A stretch of DNA of 64,000 nt, taken from assembly GCA_021186555.1 (NCBI GenBank), contig JAJKFL010000011.1, forward strand, positions 957,001-1,021,000, in the 5' to 3' direction. This DNA is from Reticulitermes speratus (Eukaryota > Arthropoda > Insecta > Blattodea > Rhinotermitidae). The notes beneath the pieces are model-generated. The model was not told where the DNA came from and searched no databases. It saw nothing but the letters and a program-made list of their open reading frames with translations. Both the position numbers and the translations under genes were made by a program. Shown here one piece after another: positions 37,446 through 49,404 of the stretch. Position 1 is the stretch's first letter, and each line of letters opens with the position of its first letter.

Positions 37446-37789
37446 ACCATATTCCAGTCTACACAGCATAACATCAGCATTACTCTTTTCAGTTTCAAGA
37501 CAAGTTTATCAACAATATGCAACATCTATTCTGGCAAAGTACATATTTTCTGGTAGATATTTCTTTATACCTATGCTGTGGGTTCATCCAAGTCAGAATT
37601 ACTTATGCTACTAACCATTCTGATGGAAGTCAGGACACATTTTAGAATATTATCCTGGTATTAACCTGAAGACACACAGAAAACACCAAAATTCCCAGTC
37701 AGGTCAGCGGATCTCAAAGCCAAGATACGAAAACATGACTTGTCTAATATGAAGCCCAAATGCCAACCACTCAACAATAACAAAAAGTA

Positions 37790-39086
37790 CTAAGGTCGTT
37801 TAAATTTAAATGAGAATTCGTTTCTAAAAAATTTATTCACAATAAAATGGAAAAGTATTACACAATACTTTTCCAATGTAGTCCCTGTTGACTGCCGTAC
37901 ACTTCTGCCAACGTTCTGGAAGCTTCTTAATTCCAGTTTCAAAGAAGGTTTTCGGTTGCTTGTGTATCCAACTGTGCACAGCTGCAATGACCTCATCATT
38001 ATTCCGGAATCTCTTGCCTCCTAAAACCCTCTTCATTGGTCCAAACAAATGATAATCAGATGGAGCTAAGTCTGGACTGTACGGTGGATGAGGCAGGACA
38101 TTCCACTTCAGTTTCAGTAGAGTTACCATCGTTAAAGCGGCAGTGTGAGGACGAACGTTGTCCCGGAGGAAGCAAACCGAATCCTGCCTTTTTCTTCGCT
38201 TTAAACAGATTGCCGACTTCACTTTTTCATTCAGGAGAGTTGAGTAGTACTGCGCATTGATGGTTTTTTGACCAGCGAGAAAGTCCACGTGAATGATACC
38301 CTTGGAATCACAGAACACAGCAGTCATGATCTTCCCCGCTGAAAAAATTCCTTTCGCTTTTTTTGGGGGGTGGAGAATGGGTGTGTTTTGCACTGCTTGC
38401 TTGCTCTTTTTGATGCAGGAGTGAAGTAGTGGACCCAGGTCTCATCACAGGTCACAACTGAGTCCAAAAATTCGGCTCCTTCTCTCTCGTATCGTTGCAA
38501 AAGTTGAGTAACGGCCACTAAACGTCTTTCCCTGTGCTCCGGTGACAGGAGCCGTGGGACCCACCTTGTGCTCACTTTACTGACTTTCAACTCGTTGTGC
38601 AGAATTTCTTCAACACTCCCTACACTAATTCCTACTTCCTGTGACAGTTCAAGAACAGTTATGTGACGATTAGCCCGAATAAGTTCACCAATTTTCAAAA
38701 CACAGTCTGGATTGACAGAAGTTCTTGGTCGCCGAGCGTGAGGTTCATTTTCAACATGGTCTCGTCCTTCTCGAAATGATTTGCCCAACTGAACACCCTT
38801 GGCTGTGACAAACATTCATCCCCAAATTGTGCTTGAAGCCTGGTAAAGATTTCAGAAGGAATGACACCTTCCTTGTGAGAAATTTGATAATTATACGCTG
38901 CGCAACACTGTTGGGTACTGCTTGCACTGACATCTTGATTGCACCTGATGGTTGAGGTGGAGAGGGACCCGACTAAGTGGGTTGCAAGTTTAAACACGTC
39001 ATAACTTGTCAGCGCAAGCACGTTCATACAAGTTAATTTGTGCTCGAGAGGGAACTAAATTCTCGTTTAAATTTGAACGACCCATG
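37790..39086 (-). mobile_element. mariner DNA transposon, full length but decayed
   Basis: 1297 bases, the usual mariner size. Terminal inverted repeats ctaaggtcgtttaaatttaa (left) and the complement of ttaaatttgaacgacccatg (right) match well over about 27 bases. Both ends are flanked by TA (37788-37789 and 39087-39088). The transposase is on the minus strand, the same strand as para. Confidence 0.92.
37833..38933 (-). pseudogene. mariner transposase (DD34D), broken
   Basis: Probable start at 38933 (MSVQAVPNSVAQRIIIKFLT). Recognisable blocks: IPSEIFTRLQAQFGDECLSQ (first HTH), ANRHITVLELSQEVGISVGS (second HTH), SVVTCDETWVHYFTPASK (first catalytic Asp), CFLRDNVRPHTA (second), PPYSPDLAPSDYHLFGPMK (third, 34 residues after the second), and a C-terminus RWQKCTAVNRDYIGK. 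At least three frame changes separate these blocks. Length restored would be about 345-360 residues as in other mariners. Confidence 0.88.
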
Positions 39087-40840
39087 TAGTTTACCTTGAA
39101 CAGAACCAAGTCATAAAAGGTATATGGCATAACACGTCCAAGGCAGATAATTTAAAGCAGTTAATTGTATGCAACTGTACCTAAAAATTTCTTGTACACA
39201 CAGTGTAAACACAGTGCATAAACCTGTCTTTCTCAAACTGTGGGCTACCCATAATGCAGCGCTTTCATGGGCAGGGAAGAGGACCCAGTAGACAAAAGCC
39301 TTTAACAACTTTTCATTTACATGTATGTGTTCCCATGACACTGGATGTCAAAAATGCTGATTTAAAAAACTCGCTGCATGGTATCTAGACATAAACATGT
39401 TCATCAATGAAATAATGCAAAAAATTATGTATAATGGCTATGAGGCCGCTTACATCAATTACTCAAGGCCATAAACTCCCATTTCCTTGTGGTAGCCATC
39501 AACCCTGTATTCTTTGTAGCTACACACATTCCTCATGCTCAGTTTTCATTGGCTATTGATAAAGCCACTATGTATACTGGACATTACTATTGGATCCCTA
39601 TGATGTGACAGAATCTACATAACTACAGAAGTAACCAGACAGAGGTTTCTAACATACTTTTGGCAACATTTCTCAATCTATGTGACATCACAATGCAGAA
39701 CTGTGGGAAACCACAAAGCACCATCCTTCTGTGAATACAGGCTCAGCCTTGGCCACTCCACACATTAAGTGCATAATATTTCTTAACCCCCACATCAACG
39801 TAGTTACAATAAGGTTAACAGTCAGAACTATTAAGCCAAAGACAGTGTCTTCTAGCAAGCTGAAATCTGGAAGATTCAGTTAAAAGGAAACATCATGAAT
39901 CAACCCTTACTGTTATTTATGTACACAGTATAAAACAAAAAGCTATTAAAGAGAACACCGCCTGAACTGATGAAGCAGAATGCTACCACATTCACATTAC
40001 AATTGTGAATAAAATAACACATACTGCATTATGCTAATTACAACCTTTATACCAAATTTCAGCTGCCATAATTACTAATTAGGAACTACTGTTAGTCATT
40101 ATATGCACTAACTAAAAAAAAAAAAAGAAAAGGTCACCTATCATTACATTACTGCAATGTTCTGCTTGTCTAGGGTCAGTTATAAATAAGAATCACTACT
40201 TGTTCTTAAGTGCATGTCAGTATTCACACCACCGGCTTCACTACAGAACATTTCTGACATGATTATCTGTACACCGTTTGTAGTCCAAACTACAGCACAG
40301 ACCACCCAAATTGTCTGAGACCAAGCTAGGAAGAGTATGGACTTTGAAGAAATGTTACATCCATGCTGCTGTCTGGTCACACTAGCATATGCACCATCTA
40401 CACACTGCAGCTGCCAAAACTGCACAGTATAGAAAAGAAGAAGCCATGTATGTTAGAAGTATTGGAGTCTCTAACTACCTGATATAAACAACACACACCT
40501 GTGTCTGCACTTACAACACATAGAACAACATGCTCCATTAGGATTACCGGGAAACAGATCACAATTTATACTGAACTTTGGCATCCAGCACACTGTTAAG
40601 AGCAACATAAGATATGTTTTTAGGATTGAATTATTGCTCTCGTATGGTTTATAACATACAAATCTGTAGCAGAATATTTTCCTTATTATTCTAACTCATG
40701 ATCAGATATGTCAAGAAATGTACTGATGACAGCTGGGGTTCTGTGCTTTAATAAAGCTATCTTGAACAAAATTTCACTTCATACTCATATACTAAACTGA
40801 AATAAATTGGGAATTAGTAAAAGCAATTCAAAGTGACATT

Positions 40841-41060
40841 TTCACAGTAGTGTTGCTGAGGATTCAAGTCTTCTTCCTTAGGTTAGTGGTTTCCGACATT
40901 TTGAAGGATTGTGGTGCCTTCATCTTCAAAGGTCAAGCAATCCAAGAACAATTAATTTTTCTTGGACCACTTGATCCTGAAGATGAGGACGCTATGATCC
41001 TTCAAAACATCAGGAACCATTCACTCAATGACGCAGCATTACATCCCAGAAGATGTAACT
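40841..41060. repeat. Dispersed palindromic repeat, best copy
   Basis: Inverted arms: tcacagtagtgttgctgagg, attcaagtcttct, ggtttccgacattttgaagg on the left and the complementary ccttcaaaacatcaggaacc, gcattacatcccagaagatg on the right. Arms contain ctgaagatgaggac...gatccttcaaaa, close to the hammerhead-like layout of the Penelope-like repeats. About ten partial copies are scattered through the window. Confidence 0.65.
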
Positions 41061-41800
41061 CCTGGCAAAAGCAAATGAATTCCAAATTTATGACTTAAAT
41101 TGAACTCTTAAATGAGGAGTGACTCTGTGTATCTCCCTCCTGTGGTATAGACATATGTAGCAGAGAATCATACATAAATACACAAACAAATTTTATCTAA
41201 ATACCTATGCCACTACACTCATGACTAAAGCAGTGGATTATTTTTTAAAGCACTGAAGCATTTTTCAAGAAAGCAACGGTTTTAAATACCAACTGCAATT
41301 ACTTTCATACATATGACAGTATGAGACCGTAACCACTGCACTATGTTTCCGGTTATGACAACTTTGTTTATAATTCAGAGATACTAAATGCCTCCTTATA
41401 TCTGAGTCCCAGCATCCTGGTTAAAAATTACTGCAGAACTTTTCATATAAAGTTGATGACAGTTTTCAAAAAGTATTTGGATGAGCTTAAACAAATTCAC
41501 TAAGAAAGGAACATACCACAACGAAAAGCCAAACCCTATATGCAATTCACAGAAATAAACAAAAGTTACAACTCTTGACTGGAATTAAATAATAAACATC
41601 CAAAGGCAAGAACACAGAACATATGACACTACATGAGTATAGACATGTAACAAAAAAGAAAGAAGGTATAATATACAAGTATTATGCAAAGCCTGCACTG
41701 TTAGCTTTATAATACTTTCACAAAGTGTTTTAAATTTAAAACCAACCACCAAATGATATACCTGTGCACTTTGTTTCGAATCCCTCATTCTCCAGAGCGG

Positions 41801-41904
41801 CCCTTTTATTGTGTCACTGGGCATGGCAGCTTTGTTACATAGAAAGCCTGCATCTGTGAGGACATTCCATAATGGTTGCCATGCTCAATGACATGATAAA
41901 AGGG
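41801..41904. mobile_element. Palindromic MITE-like unit
   Basis: Inverted arms of 28 bases (cccttttattgtgtcactgg... and ...caatgacatgataaaaggg) with 24 of 28 matching, enclosing about 48 bases. A related unit sits at 48098-48192, sharing gcatggcagcttt and atagaaagcctgc. Confidence 0.6.
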
Positions 41905-42486
41905 ACATCCTGTGCATGGTATGTTACATCATCTTACATGTACTTAACAAACATTTCACATATATGAACGCAGGAAATTTTGATAAATAAAATGTTGAGA
42001 AAATTTAAAAATAATTGAAATATGTCACCTGACAACCTGTACAAAATTACAAAACTCAGTGTGAGAATATTTTAAATTTCACGAACATACATTCAGTTCC
42101 CTCTAAGTGTGTGATCAGTCAAAATCAAAGTTTTCTGCACATCCAATTAAATGAACATATGTCTTTTCTTGGAAAGAAAGGTTTGAATATTCTGACATAA
42201 CGAGGGTGTGGTGATGAAGTACTGAAAAATAAACATTTAAAAATTTTAAAAATGTCAGTAATAAACATCACGTGTGCCAGATTCCACCATGTCTGAGCTG
42301 TATAGTCTGTTATTTCCAGTAGGAGAGTTTTCATTAATTTTTATTTAATTTAAAAAAAATTTGTCATTATAGTGTACTGTTGAGTATTAGCAGCAATCAA
42401 TTCCTTTGCACAAGTAAAAGAAATCCAATACACACCCAGGTTATTATGATTGCTTGTGTTGTACTTCACATGCCATTACAGCTGCA

Positions 42487-42650
42487 AGATCTGACATTCT
42501 CACACTGATGCTGATGAAGATTCAAGTCTTCTGAGAAACAGTCCAAGACTTGGACTACCTGAAGATGGAGGCAATAAGCTCTTCTGAAATGTTGGCAACT
42601 ACTTACCAATTGACATGGCATAACATCCAGAAGACTTGAACCATCATCAA
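42487..42650. repeat. Dispersed palindromic repeat copy
   Basis: gattcaagtcttctgagaaa, tacctgaagatggaggcaat, cttctgaaatgttggcaact and cataacatccagaagacttg. Confidence 0.6.
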
Positions 42651-42944
42651 TATTGTTGTTTGTCATACAACACACAAATACGTTAGATCACACTGTGCTT
42701 CATAACTCCGAACACAATTACACGCTCCACCAAATCCATAAGAAATATCTAGAAAATGTAACACTCATGACACACAATCCTAAATACTGTTATGTCTGCA
42801 AGTCAAAAAAGTGTTCACTTTTATACTGCACAGTATGACATCTTACACAGGCATCAGTGGATGATAAACAAGCAACAACAACTATTTAAAAATACTTTAA
42901 GCTAACAATCTGCCTTTCGCCTTCAGTTTCATGATTCTTACAGG

Positions 42945-43105
42945 TTAGATTTCAATTGAAAGATGGTTCCCTTCCCTTACATCTAGAGGGCCACAATTAT
43001 ATGACCATGAAAGGATATGATTGGAAGTATAAAGTATATATCCATTCATTCTTAACTTCCGTACTAGATGCAGGTGAGTAGTATTTTGCATGTACACTGC
43101 ACAAT
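42945..43105 (-). mobile_element. SINE 3' fragment, same family as 870-1130
   Basis: Minus strand carries ttaagaatgaatggatata followed by a block resembling the 3' part of the 12-kb copy. The head is missing or unrecognisable. Confidence 0.45.
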
Positions 43106-43996
43106 AAACTCGGTTACAGTATTTCATATGACTACGCTGGAAAAATGTCATACGAAAAAATATACATAGCATAAAGTATTTGTTACTTTTTGATATGCTC
43201 AATATTTAACAAAATGTCAATATAAATTTAGATCTTTAAGTAAAACTGTGATCTGAGTTCACAGATTTCAATTACAAATAGGTATTTTTGATAAATGTCA
43301 GTAAGAACTCTAAAAAACATGCTACATTAACATCCATTCATCCAGAACAGCATATTACCTGCAGACACATGGACAGACATGGCATAACAGCCAGGTTTTC
43401 ACACACTATTTATAGCTGTACCTAAAATATGTGTGTGTGTGTGCGTACGTGTGTGTGTACTGGTGGGTTTTAAGGCACATCAGTGCAGATGCTACTTGCA
43501 CCTACATAAAAGTTTTGTTGAAAGGTCCATTCCATTACTTGAGCGAGTTAAATTAAGCAAAACTGTAATCTGTCAGATGCTAAAATGATTGTGTTGTGTT
43601 GAATGAATAACATTGTACTGCATTATACACAACACAGTATACAGTACAGTGAAGGGACTGACCCTGAACTGTAACTATACCCCTACCACTGTTGCTATTA
43701 GGATTATCATCATTACTTTTTATGTAAGCTTTTATTTTCATTCAGATTCATTCAGAGTTTGTCACTCACCTTAATTACATGAAGAACCTGCTGCAGAACA
43801 GACATCAATGTTTTATGTCCCTCAAACAATCTCTTTCTGGATTTCGCAGTTAAAATACGATAATATAAATCACTTACCTAAAAAAGCTTACTGTTACTGC
43901 ATCCAATTATAAACATTCATTGTTTGTTCAAAAGGTTAATTTGCCCAGAGAGAAAACAACAGCATTAAGCTCAACTACTGACTCAAATTCCACGTA

Positions 43997-46182
43997 CAGT
44001 GGAACCTCGTTGCATTGTTCCCGTTACCTTCGTTTTCCAGCATATATCGTCTGCCTTATTTGGTCCCGGTACTAGCCCCATATAAATAACACTATTTTTT
44101 CCCGCCTCCATCGTTCCTGTAACTGTCGTTTTATCGCATCGATCGTTGAAAAATCAAGGTCCTGACGCAACATTTTCCCCACACGGATCTTTTTTTTAAA
44201 ATTTGAAACGATGATTTAGTGCGCTGCGTGCGCGTGTATTGCTTTCTTAGTGCCGCCTGGATTGGCTCCATCAAAAAGTATGGAAGTGCATTCTGTACTC
44301 TTTGCTCTCCATCCTTTTCTTTGGACTAGATGAAGACTTGGCAACACTGTTGTCGAGCTTTACTTCATTGCAAGTGGTTCTGTGCGTTCTGGTGTGCTTC
44401 ATAGTTTAATCTGTTACCCCAGTTTAACCATTTCCATCGTTATTATCCTTTTCCTATAACATTTTATTTTTGTTATTAATTCATTCCTGTTTTTATTACT
44501 TCATTATATTTTATTCCTGTTATTTATTTAAAAATCCGTGGATCATGTCCCAAACTAAAAAGCAAGTGAGAACTCTGCACGAGCGATTGAAAATAGTAGA
44601 AGAGGTGGAGAAGAATCCTGGAGAGAAACGTGTCGACATTGCCAAACGCCTTGGGTTGGCTCCAAGCACACTAAACTCCATATTCACATTGAAGGACGAA
44701 ATCCGAGAGCAGACAGAAAAATGTGGTAACACCAGTAAGAAGAGGAAAACAGGGAGGGAGTCGACATTTGCCGAGTTGGAAAGTGTACTCTTCACGTGGT
44801 ACCAGCAGGCACAGGCGTCGAATATTCCAGTTGATGGAAACATTCTTGTGGAAAGGCGAAGATGATTGCAGTGCAGCTGAATATAGAAAATTTCACTGCA
44901 TCCAATGGCTGGATAGCGAGTTTAAGGACCGGCATGGCCTAGTATACAAGAAGTTAGCCGGAGAAAGTGTGGCAGTGGACGGCGAAAGCATGGAAGCGTG
45001 GCTGGAAAGACTGCCATCTTTATGGGAGGGCTACGAAGAACGTGATATTTACAACGCGGACGAGACAGGGCTCTTCTACAACGTGCTTCCTGATAGAACC
45101 TTGGCTCTCAAAGGAGAATCATGTCATGGCGGGAAAAACTCTAAAGACAGACTTACTGTTTTACTTTGTGTTAACAGTGATGGAAGTGACAAACAAGTGC
45201 CGACTGTTATCGGAAAATCTCCAAAACCGCGATGTTTCAAGAATGTAAAAAAATTACCCACCAAATACCACACGAACAATAAAGCGTGGATGACCACAGA
45301 CATTTTTTCTTCATCTCTGCGATCATTAGACGCAAGTATGGGTGCGCAAAACAGGAACATTCTCCTCTTTGTAGACAATTGTGCCGCACATCCAAAGTAT
45401 ACGTCGTTTCTAAGAAATGTAAAAGTCATACGGTACCCGGCAAATCGTACAAGTGTGCTCCAGCCCCTTGATTTTGGGGTAATAAAGTGTTATGAGCTGC
45501 TTTATAGAAAACGCCTCGTGCAAACAGCTGTTTGCTTAATGGATGCAGGCAAAGATACGAAAAAGAAGATAAACGTGTTGGAAGCTTTGCACTACACTGT
45601 GGCAGCCTTGCAAGAAGTAACCCAGCAGACAATCGAAAATTGTTTTCGGAAAGCTGGTTATGTGCAGGGACAATCTTCAGGCGATAGTGACGTCGTATTG
45701 ACCAACGATGACGACGATTTCCGCCAAGACTGGGAAAAGTTCAGTGGCATGAACAAATATAAATTCGAGGACTACGTCTCTGTGGACAGTCACGTGGCAA
45801 CCTGTGGTGTAGAAACAGTGCAGGAGCTGTGCGTGAGCCTCGTGACGTCCGGGAGTGTGGAGCGGGAAGAAGGAGAAGAAGAAGCTGGCGAGCTTTGCTG
45901 AGACGCATGAAGCGCTGATGGAAGTAAGATCTTTCTTTTATGAGCACAGCACGAGTGACAGTGGTCGTGAAAGTGTTCTAGGCCTTGAAAAATCGTACTT
46001 TGAATTGAGGAATAAAGTTTGCACAAAACAAACGTCAATGAAAGATTTCTTCAGCAAGAAGTAATAATAATCATTAAATTGTTCTTATCTAAAATTTTAA
46101 TGGTTTCCCGGTACTATCGTTTTCCCGCATGTATCGTTTTTGTTTTCCATCCCCCTGAAAAGGTTGCATAGAGGTTTTACTG
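43997..46182 (+). mobile_element. Tigger/pogo DNA transposon, nearly complete
   Basis: Inverted termini cagtggaacctcgttgca (43997) and the complement of tgcatagaggttttactg (ending 46182) match at most positions and are flanked by TA on both sides (43995-43996 and 46183-46184), the duplication expected of the Tc1/mariner/pogo superfamily. Length 2186 bases. It encodes a CENP-B-like DNA-binding domain followed by a pogo-type DDE transposase. Inserted in the 15.5-kb para intron on the opposite strand. Confidence 0.93.
44545..45901 (+). pseudogene. Tigger-like transposase, frameshifted
   Basis: Starts at ATG 44545 (MSQTKKQVRTLHERLKIVEE) with the Psq/CENP-B helix-turn-helix (VDIAKRLGLAPSTLNSI), reaches IPVDGNILVE and then shifts frame. 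The catalytic part is open from about 44890 to a stop at 45899-45901: FKDRHGLVYKKLAGESV, IYNADETGLFYN (first Asp), NILLFVDNCAAHP (second Asp) and TSVLQPLDFGVIK (third Asp, 31 residues after the second). Two small frame changes between about 44850 and 44920 break it; with them the protein would be about 450 residues, normal for Tigger. The intact DDE half suggests recent activity. Human relatives are the TIGD/JRK genes, but the TIRs mark this as a transposon. Confidence 0.88.
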
Positions 46183-46286
46183 TATATTATTCTAGAAAAT
46201 ATTTCATTTCTGCCATATATATGTATATGTGTATGTGTATTTATGTATATATAACATATTTATATTTGTATTTATGTATTTATATT

Positions 46287-46363
46287 TATCTGTCTGTCTG
46301 TCTATCTTATCTATCTATCTGTCTGTCTGTCTTTCTATCTGTCTATCTGTTTGTCTCTGTGTG

Positions 46364-46397
<34 letters not shown>

Positions 46398-46400
46398 ATA
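46287..46400. repeat. TCTG/TCTA microsatellite
   Basis: Tetranucleotide repeats; lies just outside the right end of the Tigger transposon. Confidence 0.95.
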
Positions 46401-46549
46401 CCAGGTAACTTTTCTTTCTGCAATAATTTCTTCATACTCAGACAAATTATGTTTCATTAGAAATTATAAGACACCACATACACTCACTAGCTACAACATA
46501 GAACAAATAAAACAGACGGCAAAGACAGAACAACATTGGGGATACTTAC

Positions 46550-46825
46550 CGCACTCACCTTGCGGACCATGCTCCCATTGGCTCCAGCAATCCTCCCTCT
46601 ATGCTCACTTATTGAGTCCCCTCCTTCACTACGAATGCTCATATTTTCTCTGTCATTCATCTTTTCATCATTGCCTTTAGCCTGCCCCACAAACAGTTCA
46701 TAACTAAGGCATGAGCTCCCTGATGGAGACTTTGCTGCTTCTGCTGCTTGTTGAGCTGCATGTGCCTCTTTATCAGCGTGTTTCGCTCTTTTGGCCTCTT
46801 TGGCAACAGCTGCTGCTTCTGCTTC
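46550..46825 (-). CDS. para: para exon: I-II linker, alanine/lysine-rich
   Basis: 92 codons. Starts [20 protein letters not shown] (charged, alanine-rich, probably helical), then [37 protein letters not shown], and ends [13 protein letters not shown] is a candidate kinase site. Acceptor TTTCAG. Two in-frame donors occur nine bases apart: GTGAGT after the RK codons (exon would end at 46559) and GTAAGT after VSA (46550). I chose the second because VRKVSAASLSLPG matches the family wording. Confidence 0.95.
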
Positions 46826-48019
46826 CTGAAACATCACACACATGATGTATGAACAAACACCCATTGCAGGAACTGACTGCCCTTTGACAACTAGATCAGT
46901 CAGTGAAATCGTTTGGAATTTCTCTGAAATGAGACACATTACAAGGATACCAAAGTATAACAATTATTATAACTAAATTCACTCTTTACAATCCAGTGTC
47001 AACTCTATATTCCACCTGCTCTAATTTAGAAAACTGTGTTTTGTTGCCCTCTCCCCCCACCACACACACACACGCACCCGTGCACGCTCGTGGACTCTCT
47101 CTCTCTCTCTGCCTGTGGGGTTTTGTATGATTCTCACAATAAACATTGATTACTTCCCTAAACAGCATTAGATTACTGTTCCTTATAATGGACACATACT
47201 CTGTTCTCTATGAGGTGGGAACCAAATTTTAAATAAAATTAGCTGATATACCCATTCTCCAATATTGCACTGCTTCATTAATATCCTCAGTTTTAGCCAC
47301 CAAGTTTTATATTTTAACCGACCCAGGCAGGAACTGCTGAATCATAAGACTGATGTCAGTCACATATAAATTTCTGGGTGCAAGAACGGTTCACTCATGG
47401 GGCCAATTATGGTTCATGAAATGACAACATGCATTTGGGAAAACACCGTTTTTCAGTTCCTCTGTTGTTATTGTTGATGATGATGATGTTTTTGTTTTGT
47501 CATCATTGTCATTGTTTTTGTTGTCATTGTTTTGTTGTTGTTTTTATGTTGTTACAATAAAACAAGGTGTGGTTTGAAATCTAACAACGCCACTGGATGG
47601 ATTAACTTGTAGTTTTCTCTCACCAAGACATTTTGTGCAAAATGCCCAGCTGACATACCACCTTGCAAATGCACCTGCATGTTGGTTGTGAGTTTTAGGT
47701 ACTGTACAGACATACAACCACTGTAAATAATACCTGGCAGGCCATAACAGGCACTGTACCATTATGCATGCCATTGCAGGAAATATGCAAAAAACTAAAC
47801 AACCAACACATCAAACTGATTTTTTAAAGAGAAAGAAGTTTAGACGACTGTCAGTATTCAAAGGGTTAACGCATTCAATTAATTTTATATGTTCTGCATT
47901 TCTAACTAATGAGATTTTGGTGTAATAATGTTACACTGGAGTAAAGGCTCAAAGACTCTAGAAACTGCCATTCCCACCAAAGTGATGCCACCTCAGGTAA
48001 TCTGTGAATGTGCATGTCT

Positions 48020-48062
48020 TGCATTTCAGAGACTAAGTCTGTCTCCATCATCAGGGGTTATG
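48020..48062 (-). repeat. Hammerhead-like motif
   Basis: On the minus strand CCCCTGATGAT, hairpin GGAGAC...GTCTC, then TGAAATGC. The core CTGATGA is the canonical hammerhead form. No GGGG pairing strand follows in the expected place, so it may be a remnant or chance. Confidence 0.35.
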
Positions 48063-48097
48063 TGACAAATGACAAGAACAGTACACAGGGGCTTTCT

Positions 48098-48192
48098 TTT
48101 ATCATGTCCCTGAGCATGGCAGCTTTATGGATAGAAAGCCTGCCTCTAACTGCACATCCTGTAACAGCTGCCATACCCATGGTCATGATAAA
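48098..48192. mobile_element. Palindromic MITE-like unit, second copy
   Basis: Arms tttatcatgtccctgagcat and the complement of ccatggtcatgataaa, with the central atagaaagcctgc block in common with 41801-41904. Confidence 0.55.
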
Positions 48193-48751
48193 TGAGACAT
48201 TCTGTATTTACACCCACGGTATCCTACTCTCAGTGTGGACTGCTTGGGGAACATTGGGCACAGTCATCACAGCCCATGTTGCTTAATGTGGGAACGTCTG
48301 TCCTTTCTGTTACTTAAGGGCATCATAAGGGCCTCCACATTCACACTGTGATCACCCAAGCAGACTTCACTGCACACAGCAGCTGCAACAGCTTCAGATC
48401 ATATGTCATTCCCTACCTTAGCACTTGAAAGTATTCACACTTCTTCCTGTCTCGTCTTGACAGTTAATATCTTGATGTTTGTACAGACTGTACTATATAC
48501 GAACAGCTTATTTGCAAGAACATGTTCGTCCACTTTGGCAAGAGCTGAGTTACCGGTCGAAAAGTGCACGTGATATGCTTCTAGTACTGAGTACAATTAC
48601 TGCAAACAAATTCTGGTCCTGGCACTGCAAGTTAGAAAAGTTCTGCTTCTTTTCATACATCTATTTATCCATCGGTCTTGAGTAATCAAAACTAAGTTCT
48701 GGTCTGGACACTTCAGAAAAAAGAAACATTTCTTGCTCCTGCTGGGAAACA

Positions 48752-48895
48752 AACCACAATTCCTCAGTTGTCAAGTCCACAGCCTAGCCAGTATACCAAC
48801 TGCACTATCCCGGCTCATGGCCAACCACAATTCCTCAGTTGTCAAGTCCACAGCCTAGCCAGTATACCAACTGCACTATCCCGGCTCATGGCCAA
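48752..48895 (-). repeat. 71-bp exact tandem duplication of a tRNA-like head
   Basis: Two identical 71-base units (48752-48822 and 48823-48893). On the minus strand each reads gccgggatagtgcagttggt and tttcccagc-type wording like a tRNA-derived SINE head. The lack of any difference between the copies implies a recent duplication. Confidence 0.85.
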
Positions 48896-48996
48896 TAAAA
48901 GTTAAACAATGGAAATTACGCAAAATTAAGAACAACCTCATGGCACAACAGTATAACAAATATAATGCTTAACTTATGGTAATGTAACAAAACCTA

Positions 48997-49224
<228 letters not shown>

Positions 49225-49404
49225 CTATCAACACAAAGGTAATAAAATTGATGTTTTAGCATCTACATTAGGTACATGCAAATGTCACAGCCAATATAAA
49301 CTTCTGATCACACTTCCGTAGGTTACATAACATTTGTCTTGGGTACATTTGTAAAACATTAATTTAAAATAAAAAACAGGCATAATTAAAATTCATTTAC
49401 ACTA

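Larger units (their letters stand above)
31024..46549. other. para intron, 15.5 kb
   Basis: The largest intron. Holds the dispersed palindromic repeat family (about 32033, 34658, 34889, 35425, 36346, 37333, 40841 and 42487), a SINE fragment (about 32300-32400), two Penelope-like repeats (33013-33307 and 33362-33520), a mariner (37790-39086), a palindromic MITE-like unit (41801-41904), a SINE 3' fragment (about 42945-43105), a Tigger transposon (43997-46182) and a TCTG/TCTA microsatellite (about 46287-46400). No optional para exon is recognised. Stretches 39100-40800 and 31030-32030 hold nothing I can name. Confidence 0.55.

Noticed and set aside
37653-37789. Possible further SINE left of the mariner
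   Set aside because: Some tRNA-like wording on the minus strand, but no clear A and B boxes in the right spacing and no partner copy in the window.
44520-44843. Minus-strand open frame of 107 codons over the Tigger N-terminus
   Set aside because: Antisense shadow of the CENP-B-like domain.
46140-46460. 106-codon open frame rich in Tyr, Leu and Ser
   Set aside because: Read from the TCTG/TCTA microsatellite next to the Tigger element.
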